Positions 25,000 to 37,292 of a stretch of 64,000 bases of DNA are shown in pieces. This stretch comes from Imbricaverruca yamaguchii. Its lineage: Eukaryota; Arthropoda; Thecostraca; Neoverrucidae. A model generated the notes under the pieces. The model was given only the letters and a program-made list of their open reading frames with translations. It did no database searches and had not been told where the DNA came from. The position numbers and the translations under genes are program-made. The stretch spans positions 3,258,001 through 3,322,000 of the forward strand of contig JAOTOL010001636.1 of the NCBI GenBank assembly GCA_034440575.1, in the 5' to 3' direction. The number at the start of each line of letters is the position of its first letter. Within the stretch, counting starts at the first letter, position 1.

Positions 25000-25978
25000 T
25001 CTTGGAGCTTGCCCAATACCCTGGAGCGTGTCCACTGTCCTGAAGCGTGTCCACTGTCCTGGAGCATTTCCACTGCCCTGGAGCGTGTCCACTGTCCTGG
25101 AGCTTGTCCACTGTCCTGGAGCTTGTCCACTGTCCTGGAGCTTGTCCACTGTCCTGGAGTTCGTCCACTGTCCTGGAGCATGTCCACTGCCCTGGAGCTT
25201 GTCCACTGTCCTGGAGCTCGTCCACTGTCCTGGAGCTTCGTCCACTGTCCTGGAGCTCGTCCACTGTCCTGGAAGTGTCCACTGTCCTGGAGCTCGTCCA
25301 CTGTCCTGGAGCTTGTCCACTGTCCTGGAGCTGTCCACTGTCCTGGAGCTTGTCCACTGTCCTGGAGCTTGTCCACTGTCCTGAGTTTGTCCACTGTCCT
25401 GGAGCATGTCCACTGCCCTGGAGCTTGTCCACTGTCCTGGAGTTCGTCCACTGTCCTGGAGCATGTCCACTGCCCTGGAGCTTGTCCACTGTCCTGGAGC
25501 TCGTCCACTGTCCTGGAGCTCGTCCACTGTCCTGGAGCATGTCCACTGCCCTGGAGCGTGTCCACTGTCCTGGAGCGTGTCCACTGTCCTGGAGTTTGTC
25601 CACCGTCTTGGAGCTCGCCCACTGCCCTGGAGCATGTCCACTGTCCTGGAGCTTGTCCACTGTCCTGGAGCTTGTCCACTGTCCTGGAGCTTGTCCACTG
25701 TCCTGGAGCTTGTCCACTGTCCTGGAGCTCGCCCACTGCCCTGGAGCGTGTCCACTGTCCTGGAGTTTGTCCACCGTCTTGGAGCTCGCCCACTGCCCTG
25801 GAGCATGTCCACTGCCCTGGAGCTGTCCACTGTCCTGGAGCTTGTCCACTGTCCTGGAGCTGTCCACTGTCCTGGAGCTTGTCCACCGCTTGGAGCTCGC
25901 CCACTGCCCTGGAGCATGTCCATCCTATGACTGTCCTGGAGCTTGTCCACTGTCCTGGACCTTGCCCACTGTCTGAAC
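25000..25978. repeat. 19-bp minisatellite, about 50 copies
   Basis: GTCCACTGTCCTGGAGCTT repeats every 19 bp (25087, 25106), with GC-variant units (CCCACTGCCCTGGAGC) and occasional 18- or 20-bp units. The unit lacks stops, so open frames of up to about 350 codons appear on both strands. They are artefacts. Confidence 0.97.
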
Positions 25979-26370
25979 TACTACGAAGTCCAGCCCGTTC
26001 AGATATGTACAGATTTGCATTAAAATAGGAACAAATTATTGTAGGTATTATACATCATATTCTGCAGTTCTCCACAAACTTGTAATAATTATGTTCAACC
26101 TGACAGCATCACTTAACAGTGAGCTGCCGACGATAAATCGCAGCATGTGTACTACATTGGCTGGCCGATTATTTTTTCCAAGTGCCCGCATGCACTGAAT
26201 GGTGTAGCAGTTATGCTACACCATGTTACGAGGAACGCTATTTAGTCCGTTTAGCAATGATCGTCGTCGGATGTGGCGCGTCCTGCTGGGGAATGTGCAT
26301 GCTTGTCTACCTTCAGCCTGACTGTTCGTGCTCTATGAATGCCACCCATGTTTCAGCGTCCGACTTATTC
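25979..26370. other. no recognisable feature
   Basis: Unique, AT-leaning intronic sequence between the 19-bp array and the exon 2 acceptor repeats. Confidence 0.5.
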
Positions 26371-26827
<457 letters not shown>

Positions 26828-26887
26828 TAATTTCGAATTTGTGGATGGCTATATACAAAGGCGAAACCGCTGTCGGATGTGCTGCAA

Positions 26888-26973
26888 CTGTGCCGTGGGA
26901 TGTTGTTTCTAGGCGAACCTGGCAGATAGGTCTATTCGCCACGTACGCTTAGAAACAACCTCCCACGGCACAG
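26888..26973. other. 86-nt pre-miRNA-like hairpin in intron 2
   Basis: CTGTGCCGTGGGATGTTGTT (+TCTAGGCG) pairs with CGCTTAGA (+AACAACCTCCCACGGCACAG): about 28 bp with two mismatches, plus an inner GCGAA/TTCGC pairing around a ~25-nt loop. Length and shape fit a pre-miRNA or a short MITE. Which of the two cannot be decided here; I do not recognise a known mature miRNA. Confidence 0.6.
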
Positions 26974-27665
26974 CCCGGCGGTACAAACAACACCCCACCA
27001 AAATAGCAACACCTGTATTGCTATTTGGCATTTCGCACCTGTGGCGCTACAAGGAGATAACACTACGGATGACCTCGATTAACCACTTTCAATAGCCCAC
27101 TTCGTACCTCATCAAGTCCACGCTGTTTGTTTGTGCTAGCAATGCGTATCAAGCATGGATAATTCGATCGCTATCAGACAGTGGCGATAGGTTTTGGAAT
27201 TAGCAACAACAATTAGCAGAAAGGCGAAAATAACTTTAGAAGTGTGGATCATATTCCTAGTACTATTAATTATTCAGCGTCTCTGTATCACTGCTCAATG
27301 GCACAGAGGCGCACCGAAATAACAGGCCCCAGGTCCCACTCCCACATGGTGACACTACCAAGTTTCTTTGTGCTCGACGTGTTTCTCGCTTTTCACTCTA
27401 GTAGGCCGTTGAGAAACCGTACCTCGCTCTTCTTCCTTCGCTTACCAATACTATTCTACGATTTAATATAATATTTGCAAGACGCATTTTTGGCACATCG
27501 TCGCAGGCAGTTTTTATCGTACAACCCTCTATTACAAACAAAAATCAGTGAACACTAAATAACTCCCGTGGTGTATTCACAGTGCGGTTTTTGGTTCTGA
27601 CCTCCGATACTGTGCGGGGGCTCACTTGCTTCCAGCGCCGAGCCAACTGATAAATGCCGAGCCAA

Positions 27666-28831
27666 CCGAGCCATCTGAAGGCATGGCTGTCCACATCCCA
27701 CCACACGAGGCCGCCTGAAGGCATGGCTGTCCACATCCCATCACACGAGGCCGCCTGAAGGCATAGCTGTCCACATCCAATCACACGAGGCCGCCTGAAG
27801 GCATGGCTGTCCACATCCCACCACACGAGGCCGCCTGAAGGCATGGCTGTCCACATCCCATCACACCAGGCCGCCTGAAGGCATAGCTGTCCACATCCCA
27901 CCACACGAGGCCGCCTGAAGGCATGGCTGTCCACATCCCATCACACGAGGCCGCCTGAAGGCATGGCTGTCCACATCCCATCACACCAGGCCGCCTGAAG
28001 GCATGGCTGTCCACATCCCATCACACGAGGCCGCCTGAAGGCATGGCTGTCCACATCCCATCACACGAGGCCGCCTGAAGGCATGGCTGTCCACATCCCA
28101 CCACACGAGGCCGCCTGAAAGCATGGCTCCTACATCCCATCACACCAGGCCGTCTGAAGGCATAGCTGTCCACATCCCATCGAGGCCGCCTGAAGACATA
28201 GCTGTCCACATCCCATCACACCAGGCCGCCTGAGGGCATGGCTGTCCACACCCCATCACACGAGGCCGCCTGAGGGCATGGCTGTCCACACCCCATCACA
28301 CGAGGCCGCCTGAGGGCATAGCTGTCCACACCCCATCACACGAGGCCGCCTGAGGGCATAGCTGTCCACACCCCATCACACGAGGCCGCCTGAGGGCATA
28401 GCTGTCCACACCCCATCACACGAGGCCGCCTGAGGGCATGGCTGTCCACACCCCATCACACCAGACCGCCTGAAGGCATGGCTGTCCACATCCCATCACA
28501 CGAGGCCGCCTGAGGGCATAGCTGTCCACACCCTATCACACAAGGCCGCCTGAGGGCATGGCTGTCCACATCCCATCACACGAGGCCGCCTGAGGGCATG
28601 GCTGTCCACACCCCATCACACGAAGCCGCCTGAGGCCATGGCTGTCCACACCCCATCACACCAGGCCGTCTGAAGGCATGGCTATTCACACCCCATCGAG
28701 TCCGCCCGAAGGCATGGCTATTCACACCCCATCGAGACCGCCTGAAGGCATGGCTGTCCACACCCCATCACACGAAGCCGCCTGAGGGCATGGCTGTCCA
28801 CACCCCATCACACGAAGCCGCCTGAGGGCAT
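27666..28831. repeat. 40-bp minisatellite, about 29 copies
   Basis: GGCCGCCTGAAGGCATGGCT + GTCCACATCCCATCACACGA repeats every 40 bp with excellent register. Units up to about 28220 mostly carry TGAAGG and CACATCCCA; units after it mostly carry TGAGGG and CACACCCCA, a two-domain structure pointing to local block amplification. A few units are shortened by about 7 bp (around 28180 and 28700). Confidence 0.97.
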
Positions 28832-30934
28832 GGCTAGACTTGCATGAACAGATCAGGCCGGCTGGCCTGTGTTGGCTGGGAGGCTTTCACACGTTGCAGG
28901 CCCTCCAGAAGCACGGGGTACTCTATGCTGGAAAACGTGCTCTTGAGTGCATTAGTATGGTCCGAATGTTTTATGTACGCTGCGCGTCACAAAATTTACT
29001 TCTGCTGCCACCAGTCTGTCAACCGTTGCAGCGTGCATGCATGCCCGCGAATCCACTAACGAAATATCAACGCCATGATTGTTCTACGCCGACAGCACGA
29101 GCGACGTGTACGGTATACGACACACGTCCAGTCGTATTGCACGGCAGGGCATCTCAGCCCTTCGCGAACACCAGAATACTTCTGCATTTAGAACGTCGTG
29201 CTACGGGTCGATCCTGCAACACTGCTACGTTTACGATATGGAAGGGTCACGGGCCGATCAACCTGTTTGCTCATACATATAATGAATAACAAGTCTCCTT
29301 CGACCTCCTACATCCACCATAACCTGGACATGGACCTCCGCTGCATTAGCATCTGCAACGCGAATTGGTTTTCTCCTTCAGCGAAGTACTTGGTCCGAAA
29401 GATGTTTTCCGGTGCTGATATGCGCATTCAGCGCGTCTTCGGAGTGAAATCCGCTGTTGACACTGCCATCAGCGGGGCTAGTTGATGATGGCACGAACGT
29501 TGCACGATGGCATCGCGTAGTCACACGGGTACCGAGCATGTTGTTATACCACGTCCATTACTCACAAGGTCATGGGCTGCGGTTAAGGAGGATATCGCCC
29601 CAGTACCGTGTGCTGCCTGTGGTTGCGACATACAGTGAAGAGTATGATCGAATAGCTCTGTTTTTTTGTTTGTTTGTTTTATTTTACTTCATAGTCTTTT
29701 TCTGGCGACGACTCAATTCCGACTTGTGCTTGGAATTTTGACTTGCACACAGTCATTCCACGAAGGAAAACGGCGGCGCTGAACAACTACCGGAGCATAT
29801 CGGTATATCCGACGTCAAGGTTGAATGCATGCCGAAAATTAGCTACATTTTGAGCATGCTGTTGCACTTGATATTGATATACAACAATGTTGCTCAATGC
29901 ATATCTACACAGGCTCATTAATCGTGCTAGTTTGTCATCAACAGAAATCATGATTGATGCGGCTGATAATCATGCTAAAGTCCGGGCATGGCGGGGAGTT
30001 TCATTGTGTTTTCACTTATAGCTTCTCCACCAACGTATCCGCCAGCTTTCCGAGCTTTTGGTGGAACATGGCCCAACCACCTCTGCCTCGGCCCAACCAA
30101 CGTTTTGATCGTAGCATGATATCCTGTGAGGTGAGCCCCATGGGGGCCAGCTCCTGGTTGGTGCACCAACACAATTGGGAGCACTCTTTGCCTCCATGCA
30201 TTGGATCCCACCAATGACTTTGCAACTTCTCCACCACACATGCCATCAGATCACGAACGTGTGCACGTTATGTGAAAAGCACACTTTATAAATGTTAATA
30301 TCCAAACAAAAATTCATATTTTTGTTCAAGGTCGGGGGTGTGGATCAGGTTTTCCTCCGATGAATGTCAGGGCGGTTACTCGGAGTGTTCTGCTGCGGCA
30401 GCGCCCACTTGGAATGTAGTGATCATCTGTCCCATACAGCCGTGGCCTGAGGGCGAGTCAGTGATGTTCAGCTATAGGGTCCCTGGATATCATCCTGCGA
30501 AAACTAAAATCTGTCAAATCGAATGACCGCAAGGAGCATAAGCGGCGAACCGCCATGCTACGAGAGCGCATAGTTATTTTATCTGCACTCTTCATGCTTA
30601 TTAAGTTGCCCTAAAAATATTATGGTCCATGGCCAGAGCCAGAGCTATGGCCAATATTAGCCAGAGCTCATTATCCAGACACTGAAATTAGCAGCGCTTA
30701 AGCATACTTATATTTCAATGATATATGACATAATGCTGCTCACGACGCCAAAGAACGGCCATCGGTTGAACGGGGAGGAGGGATTTTTTAGGCGTGCCCG
30801 ATCATAAAGGTCATTTGCGCCGCCTTTAAAGGAGCACGTTACATGCCTGTCTATAAAAGCTAGTGTTTGCGATCAAGGTGCAGGCAAATGGACATTTACG
30901 TTAAGGGAATTTTACGTTATAGTTTGTGTGTTAT

Positions 30935-32390
30935 TAGGTGCTGAAGACGGGGACATCTCCCTGATGTCTAAATGGTTTTCATTTTACTTTATTCCACAAA
31001 ATAATATATAATTTGGGTTGGGTGGGGTGTTTTGAGAGTGGCGAGAAGTTTATTTTGCCAGGGTGCCGGCTTTAGCCTACTCTTATCGAAGAGCACCTAC
31101 TCTTATCTACCTACTCTTATCGAAGAGCACCGAAGGATCTTTACCGTGCGAACAAGGTGGTAATTGTCCACACCGCCTATCACGCCAGCCGCCGCATGTT
31201 AATTGTTAGTACCGGGTTAGTCTAAGCATGCCATACAAGGTTGTCAGTTGGGTTAGTACGATGTTTTGCAGTTTGGCTCTGCTATGTCCGCTGTTCCTCT
31301 GAGTAGCCACTTACGTTATGAGTTACAAGGCAAATCGGATCATCTACTAGCGACTACCTGCTCCTCTGGGTAGTCGTTTTACGTTATGCTAATTTTTATT
31401 TTTAGTTTTATGTTTTCTTACGGCAGTCGGCTCATCTACTCCCTACGGCACCACTAGGCAACCATTTATTTCTAATTGGGAAGTAAATCTGCTCATGTAC
31501 GTCCGACGCCATGCGGGGATGGCTATACACGTGTTTCCTACGAGTGTTTCGCAGCCATGCATTGCGAGTTGATGTGAGCGTTGGTGGTGTGGTGCCTATA
31601 GTGCTCCTGCTAGTTTTGTGGCATATGGGTATTGATCTGAGATCTGAGATCTGAGAGAACCGTGGCAATTTGAATGCTATATGGTGGAAGTTTACGCACA
31701 AATCGGCTCTTATATCGGTGGAAAGGGCGTGGGAGGGGGTCGGGTCGGGGGTGAAGAGATGCGGATAAGGGCCAGGTCTGAAGTGGAGTGGATGTGGGAA
31801 GAGGCCAGGTCCTGGGTGGGGTGGGATGGGAAGGAGTGATGATCGGTGAGGTCGAGGTCGGGTATCTGGTACCGGCTCATTATGGGCCGCGGAGGTCGGG
31901 CATCGGTGGGGCGGTTGAAGCGAGGGTCGGAGGAGCGTTGAGCAGGGAGGTGTGCCGGGCTCCGGGAGCCTGCTGCAGGTGGGATGGTAGGGAAGGTGGG
32001 AGCTGGTGCTGGAGTGGGTGTGGGTTTATGTGTAGAGAGCGTCGCTGCGTAGTTTCGCCCAGCGGTGGGTGGGGTGTGGAGAGGTGCTGTTGTGGCTGCG
32101 TGAGTGTCAGTGGTGGTGCGGTGTAGATGATGTCGTGCTGTTGCATGTGGCACCCGGTGGGTTGCCGCACACCGGCACACCTCCCTCTCGTATGCCCACT
32201 TGGGGCAATCGGGGTCGGTGGCGGGGTGCGGCCCATCACAGCCTGCACACTTCCTTTCGGAGGAGTTGCGGTCGGACGCCGCGTGCAGTCGGTTGAACAT
32301 GACCAAGCCTATCATCATCACTGACTCATGGTTTTCTGACAGTTCAATTGTGGTGCCAAGACCCCAGCATTGTACATAATGAAGCAAAAC
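30935..32390 (-). mobile_element. internally deleted LINE (Jockey/I-like superfamily)
   Basis: On the minus strand, 32390-31740 reads as a LINE ORF1-type protein: a CCHC knuckle CAGCDGPHPATDPDC near 32249 followed by CPKW-type context (PDCPKWAYEREV) and a long Pro/Thr/His-rich tail. The sequence below 31700 (KLPPYSIQIATVLSDL) matches the region just before RNase H in the longer copy at 47.4 kb. 31430-30935 matches that copy's 3' end (shared GTTAGTACGATGTTTTGCA and GTCCACACCGCCTATC). ORF1 is thus joined almost directly to the 3' part of ORF2. The family name is uncertain. Confidence 0.7.
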
Positions 32391-32973
32391 ATAATGAAAT
32401 GAAGTAAGCTGAGCTAAATGAACTAGTAATTAATTTGATGTAATAATTTAACTGATCAGGTGTAATGTTCTTAATTATATGATTTGCATGCACTCGATGT
32501 GCTTCTGACGTAGTTCAGCAGGACAGCGTGACATGTGTGTCAAGTGAGCTTCACTCCCATGTAACTACCTTATTCGCTTTTCCAACCATAGCCGCTGATG
32601 CACTTCTGCTGTCTGGTACATCGCTCCATCTCAATTGCACTGCTGTTCCCGTGAAGTTTTTTTTCGCGTCCCATTTTCGATCCTCTTCGGGTTAATTTCG
32701 GAAACTTTCCAAACATCATTTTTGCGCCAGGTGATAAAAGTGCCAGGCGGCAGTTGCATCGGTTGCAGCAGACATTCCCAGCATTCCATCACGTGTCGCA
32801 TCCAATTTTGCACTTTTTCCATCTCGCTCATTGCGACAGGCACCAGAACATATGCATGCGTAGGAATGCATATGTAGGAATGCAATGCAATGCAATGCTT
32901 ATCCCCTACCACTGACCATTCTACTGCGCAGTAGTCGGAAGATTCGGTGACATAGCTGACGACCTTCCGACAG

Positions 32974-33141
32974 GCGCTGAGCAGGAAGGAACAAAAGGGC
33001 GACCCTCCAGGAGGAGTACGGAGCCCCGAGTGCGAGGACTTCCAGTCGGTTAGTCGTGAGAACACACTGGCCACCAGATACCGTCAGATCAAGCAGGATT
33101 TCCAGCGATTCTCCCCAGGCGACCCGCTGCCGACAAACACG
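32974..33141 (+). CDS. Mef2: MEF2 exon 3 (divergent post-MEF2-domain exon)
   Basis: A 56-codon open exon between CTTCCGACAG and ACG|GTGAGA. It reads ALSRKEQKGDPPGG..., then SPECEDF and RYRQIKQDFQRF. This follows the pattern of the exon after the MEF2 domain in animal MEF2 proteins (an 'AL.KKE.KG' start, an SPE motif, then an acidic/aromatic '.KY.KI.E.F' stretch). Phase is 0 at both ends, so it joins exon 2 (...DIQQ|ALSRKE...) and exon 4 without a shift. It is hidden because only minus-strand frames are long here. In vertebrates this slot is filled by mutually exclusive alternative exons; I see only one version in this window. Confidence 0.9.
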
Positions 33142-33164
33142 GTGAGATATCTCTGACGCATCCC

Positions 33165-33195
33165 CCCTCCACACACACACATACACACACACACT
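33165..33195. repeat. (CA)n microsatellite
   Basis: About 14 CA dinucleotides with one interruption, just after the exon 3 donor. Confidence 0.9.
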
Positions 33196-33379
33196 GCTGT
33201 TGTAGGGGACATTATGGGACAGCTGATAGAACACTACAATGCTTCAGCCCACACTGGTGCTTGGGGGATTCCATGACAAATGGACAAGTGGCGTACTCAA
33301 TCACCCGTCACAATTCTGCGGAAATTGACATGCAAGGTGCAAGGTAGTGAAGATGGAAACACGTCTGACAAAGTTTACG

Positions 33380-33860
33380 CTCAATTGGGCCACTGCGCAC
33401 AACCGTGCACGTCCAGCCCAGCCCAGCGCTGAAATGCGCGCGCAGTCTTCTGAAACACGGGCGCCACCGGAGCGCAAGTCATGTTCCACACTGGCGCCCG
33501 ACGCGGCCGGCCGGCGCGTCCGACCGCAGCCACCGCCGGCGCGGCCGTCACACCCGCCATCCGGTCGTCGGCCGACAGCGCGTCACAGGATGTGCGGCAG
33601 TGCGGCCGTGACGTCACACCTGTGTACCCGAGCCGGCCGTGTCCGATGCGGCGCCGTCGCGCCGACCGGAGACACCGCAGCGCGCCGCCGGGGCCGTCCC
33701 AGCCGGCCAAGTACGCAGTACGGCGGCACAAGACGTCATGTCATGACGCCTGCCCCCCCCCCCGGCATCCTGTCTAGTGCCCTTTGGCTGTCGGCGACGG
33801 GCGGCGGCCGGCCCACGCTGGTGGTGCTGTCTACAGCATCGCAGGCGCCATTGTAACCAT
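33380..33860. promoter_or_regulatory. CpG-rich block inside intron 3
   Basis: About 480 bp are strikingly rich in CpG and G+C compared with the flanks, with GCGCGCGCAG, GCGGCCGGCCGGCG and a perfect palindromic TGACGTCA (33608-33615), the CRE/ATF site, followed by GACGTCATG near 33732 and a run of C. It could be a CpG island or an internal promoter. The open frames on both strands are a by-product of the composition. No start site can be assigned. Confidence 0.4.
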
Positions 33861-35525
33861 CGTGCTAGCCATGGTGGCCGACTTTGTGGGGGGTTGGGCG
33901 GCACTTTTGGTAGTTTTGCGCTGCTGTTGCTGACCCGGCCATGCTGCTGGACGTTCAGCAACACCTCGTGCCGCTGTTTCAGCACACTTCTGGCGGCGCA
34001 TCGTCTGCAATAATCGTCCATCACCACCGGCTGGTGGTCTGATGTCACTGTTCGGCGTTCCGCACCATTTCCTGTGGTCCAGCACCATTGTTAATAGTCG
34101 AGACGATATTGTTGACAGTCGTATCGTATTGCCCATGGTTCCAAACCATCGTCGGTGACACCACCATTGATGGCTTGGCGCCACCTTCGGATACTCAGAA
34201 TCACTGTTGCTGGCTCAGTGCTACTGTCTGTGATTCCAGCTCCCCGCCAGACACCAGTGGTGGGTCAGCTGTCGACGTCCTCGATACCTGCCTCCATGGC
34301 CTCAAAAGCGCTGAGGCCATGCCCTTTGAGGTCTCTTGAGGTCCTTTGAGGAATGCTACATGGTGTGACAAATTCGACGTGGTCTTAAGTTTAAGTAGCT
34401 CGCTTAGTAGCTCGTCATCCGTCTCGGTAGTTCCGGGACTCTTGGTGCACGTTTCTTATGGAGTCGGCAATGCTGTCAGTTAGTTAGTTATTAGGGCTTT
34501 AGGGCGCATCGACTACATTGGTCATGTAGCGCCCAGGCAATGTTGTCGACGATGGCATTAGCCCAGAAGCGTTTTACCGAGTTGGCGGCACGTCTATAAA
34601 GTTCCGGCTCGGTCTGGTGCCCTTTACCATAACAAATGTTTGCACCATGCATACATTTGTCTCTGCACTGAGAAAGCGTCCATTCCAAACCTACCGAGCG
34701 TACTCGGCTAGATACAATACCACCCAAACCAGGGCCTGTACTCATGCTATTGTTTTCGTACTGGAACTGATAGAGTGGCCTGGGAGCTTAATCCTTATCA
34801 CTCACGTATTGTGCTTTTTATGTCGTCATACAATCGCAGCCCCGCGTGTTGTGTGACAAAGAATGCCTGCAATATCTCTGGCTGTCAATGAAGCGAGCAC
34901 ATTGTGTTTTCTGTAGTCTTTCAACGCAATTCATTTACTTTCTAAGGCTAATTTATTCATCGGCATTTAATGATAATCATTGCTAGTGCACACTAATGCC
35001 GACATGACCAACCCATTGCAATATAGTGATGCTGTCTATATCAATTCCCGCTATGTTTATGGGCAGATCTTGAAGTTCCATAGCTCCTGGCTGCCCACCC
35101 CGAGGTACATCACGACGAGTCCATTGCAGACTGACCAAGTATCTATGCACATCGTGCTGACGGGGTCAGTAATAGTACACCTCATCTCCCTTGATTGACC
35201 TTGCTTCTGATGCTGACGTGACCGGTAGATGGAGGCACACAAGGCACAGCACATGGCTAAGCTCCATCTCGTCCGCCGTCCGCTGAGCATTGCAACCGGT
35301 TTGTCGTTCGATAAGCCGGCGTTTCGACTGGCGGTGTTAGTGGTGCCGATCTTGCACACGCCGTCCGGCCCGGTCCGGCGCGGCACCGACCCGTGAGGCT
35401 GGGTCCGGGCACGGCCCGCGGGCACCGAACACTGCAGGGCACTTCCAACACGGCTGTGGCCAAGCTGCACTGTGCGCCAGACCACCTTCAGACCCGCCTT
35501 TTATTATATTTTTATTTTCAGTCAG

Positions 35526-35649
35526 ACTTTTCCGTCCATCCGCGGCCCACCGGCGAAACAGTGTGGGCGGCGCCATTGGCCGTGAATGTGCATAAAGTGC
35601 GTCGTGAACCAACCAATAAACAAACAAACAAACAAACTTTTCCATCCAT
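35526..35649 (+). mobile_element. 5'-truncated SINE with target-site duplication
   Basis: The body 35540-35635 (CACCGGCGAAACAGTGTGGGC...GTGAATGTGCATAAAGTG... then AATAAACAAACAAAC tail) matches the 3' half of the SINE at 54571-54749. It is flanked by ACTTTTCCGTCCAT (35526-35539) and ACTTTTCCATCCAT (35636-35649), a 14-bp target-site duplication with one change. The tRNA-related head is missing. Confidence 0.85.
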
Positions 35650-36149
35650 TGTTATCCTACGTCCATCTTCATCCTCCACAACCTAAACATCTGCCCTTCA
35701 TTGATGCTCAGACTGTGCTCACCACCTTCCTCCACCAGTCGCAGTCCACCATCCACCACCGTCTTCAATTCGCCCTCATTTTTGCTTGCTACTATCTCCG
35801 CCGTCATTGTCGTATATCCAGCACCACTCCTCGTTGGTCACCATCATCCAGCTGGCGTAGTCTCTTGAGTGGTCTTCTTCCACTCGTGAACGTCCATTAT
35901 TAACGCACTCGATAACTCACCCCATTGTGCCTTCCTCTCTGTGTCATTCACTGGTACCTGTCTCCAGTCCATCGTTGCCCTTCATTCTGAAGGCGATAAA
36001 TTGCTCATTTTGTCGCGTGCGTGGATGACTGTTTAATCAGCGGAAGTGCCGCATCGACTGCGAAACAACGGAGCGGTCAAGTATCGGCGTCCCATTTCGA
36101 TCAAACTACCTCTGCTGAGGATGGCAGCCTGGCGATATTTTCCGACCGT

Positions 36150-36458
36150 CGCAGCCGCATATCACCAGGGTCACCATAAGCGACATAGTGCAGCACCAGG
36201 AGTACGACTGCACTAACATCGGCAGTCAGCATTACAAACAGGTCGCTGATAACTTCGCAGAACTACAATCGGCCCGATATGAACTGTTGAGCACGGCTGT
36301 GTGTGCTGCTCAGACCGTGCTGCAGTCCGCACCTTGCGTTCTGCGCGACACGGCGGGAGACCCCGTTCTGGAGATGAACCAGCGTAGCAGACATGTCACT
36401 TTGTGTACGCTGTCAATCAGACCGAAGCTTAACCATTGGGTATATGGGAGTACACAAG
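36150..36458 (+). other. unidentified open frame
   Basis: A frame open from about 36130 reads GDIFRPSQPHITRVTISDIV and continues SQHYKQVADNFAELQSARYE for more than 90 codons before entering the tandem duplication at 36459. It has mixed, protein-like composition but no family I recognise, no clear splice sites in phase with MEF2 and no matching start. It may be a decayed transposon or pseudogene fragment. Confidence 0.2.
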
Positions 36459-36617
36459 ATAATACCATTTTCCGGGGCAGCTTTGGCTCTAAAAAAAATT
36501 ATTTTGTTCCCTCCCCGCCCTGCCCCCAATCATGCCAAAAGATAATACCATTTTCCGGGGCAGCTTTGGCTCTGAAAAATATATTTTGCTCCCTCCCCGC
36601 CCCGCCCCCAATCATGC
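36459..36617. repeat. ~81-bp tandem duplication
   Basis: AGATAATACCATTTTCCGGG through CCCCAATCATGCC occurs twice in a row with few differences. Confidence 0.92.
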
Positions 36618-36985
36618 CCATGCAGCATAGGGAACTCGCATCTCAAAACTATATAGAAATGACGTCAGGAGCAGTTAAGCAATCACGGATTTGCCGCTAA
36701 TACGGTTTACGTTTAGACCATTGCTTATTTTATCGCTGAGCAAGAACGCGGTTCTCATATCCATTCCACTCTACGGCACTCCCATGCTGACGTAATCGGT
36801 CAGAATCCGCAGAATCGTTCACATTTTAAGCGCTCCGTCGTCTGCTCTCTGCGCGGGCTCCATTCCATCCCCATCGCCTAACTTTGGCATTGCATTGCTG
36901 CCGGATGCTGATCCGGTTGCTGCATAGAGCAAGTCCACCTGTTGAGTGTCACGTCGGGTGATTCGCATTAGAGCTGCTGGTGCGT

Positions 36986-37292
36986 GAAGTCCGGAACTCC
37001 TGGTGTGAAGTCAGCTGGACTGGACACGAACAACAGGACTGCAGAAGCGTGCTGGACTGGACACGGGCAACAGGACCGCAGAAGCGTGCTGAACTGGACA
37101 CGGGCAATAGGACCGCAGAAGCGTGCTGAACTGGACACGGGCAACACAACTGCAGAAGCGTGCTGGACTGGACACGGGCAACAGAACTGCAGAAGCGTGC
37201 TGGACTGGACACGGGCAACAGGACCGCAGAATCGTGCTGAACTGGACACGGGAAACAGGACCGCAGAAGCGTGCTGAACTGGACACGAACAA
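36986..37292. repeat. 37-bp minisatellite, about 8 copies
   Basis: GCAGAAGCGTGCTGGACTGG + ACACGGGCAACAGGACC repeats every 37 bp (37041, 37078). Confidence 0.95.

Noticed and set aside
24815..26028. Frames of 130-350 codons on both strands
   Set aside because: Produced by the 19-bp array; equal openness in all frames and no splice or domain evidence.
27666..28831. CRISPR-like array of 40-bp units
   Set aside because: Whole units are repeated without unique spacers, and the host is a eukaryote; it is a minisatellite.
31788..32126. Glycine/valine-rich + strand frame of 112 codons
   Set aside because: It is the complement of the Pro/His-rich tail of the LINE ORF1, which has the recognisable CCHC motif on the minus strand.
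33347..33856. 169-codon frame downstream of MEF2 exon 3
   Set aside because: GC-rich block open on both strands; Arg/Pro-rich composition-driven product with no domain and no phase-compatible splice sites.
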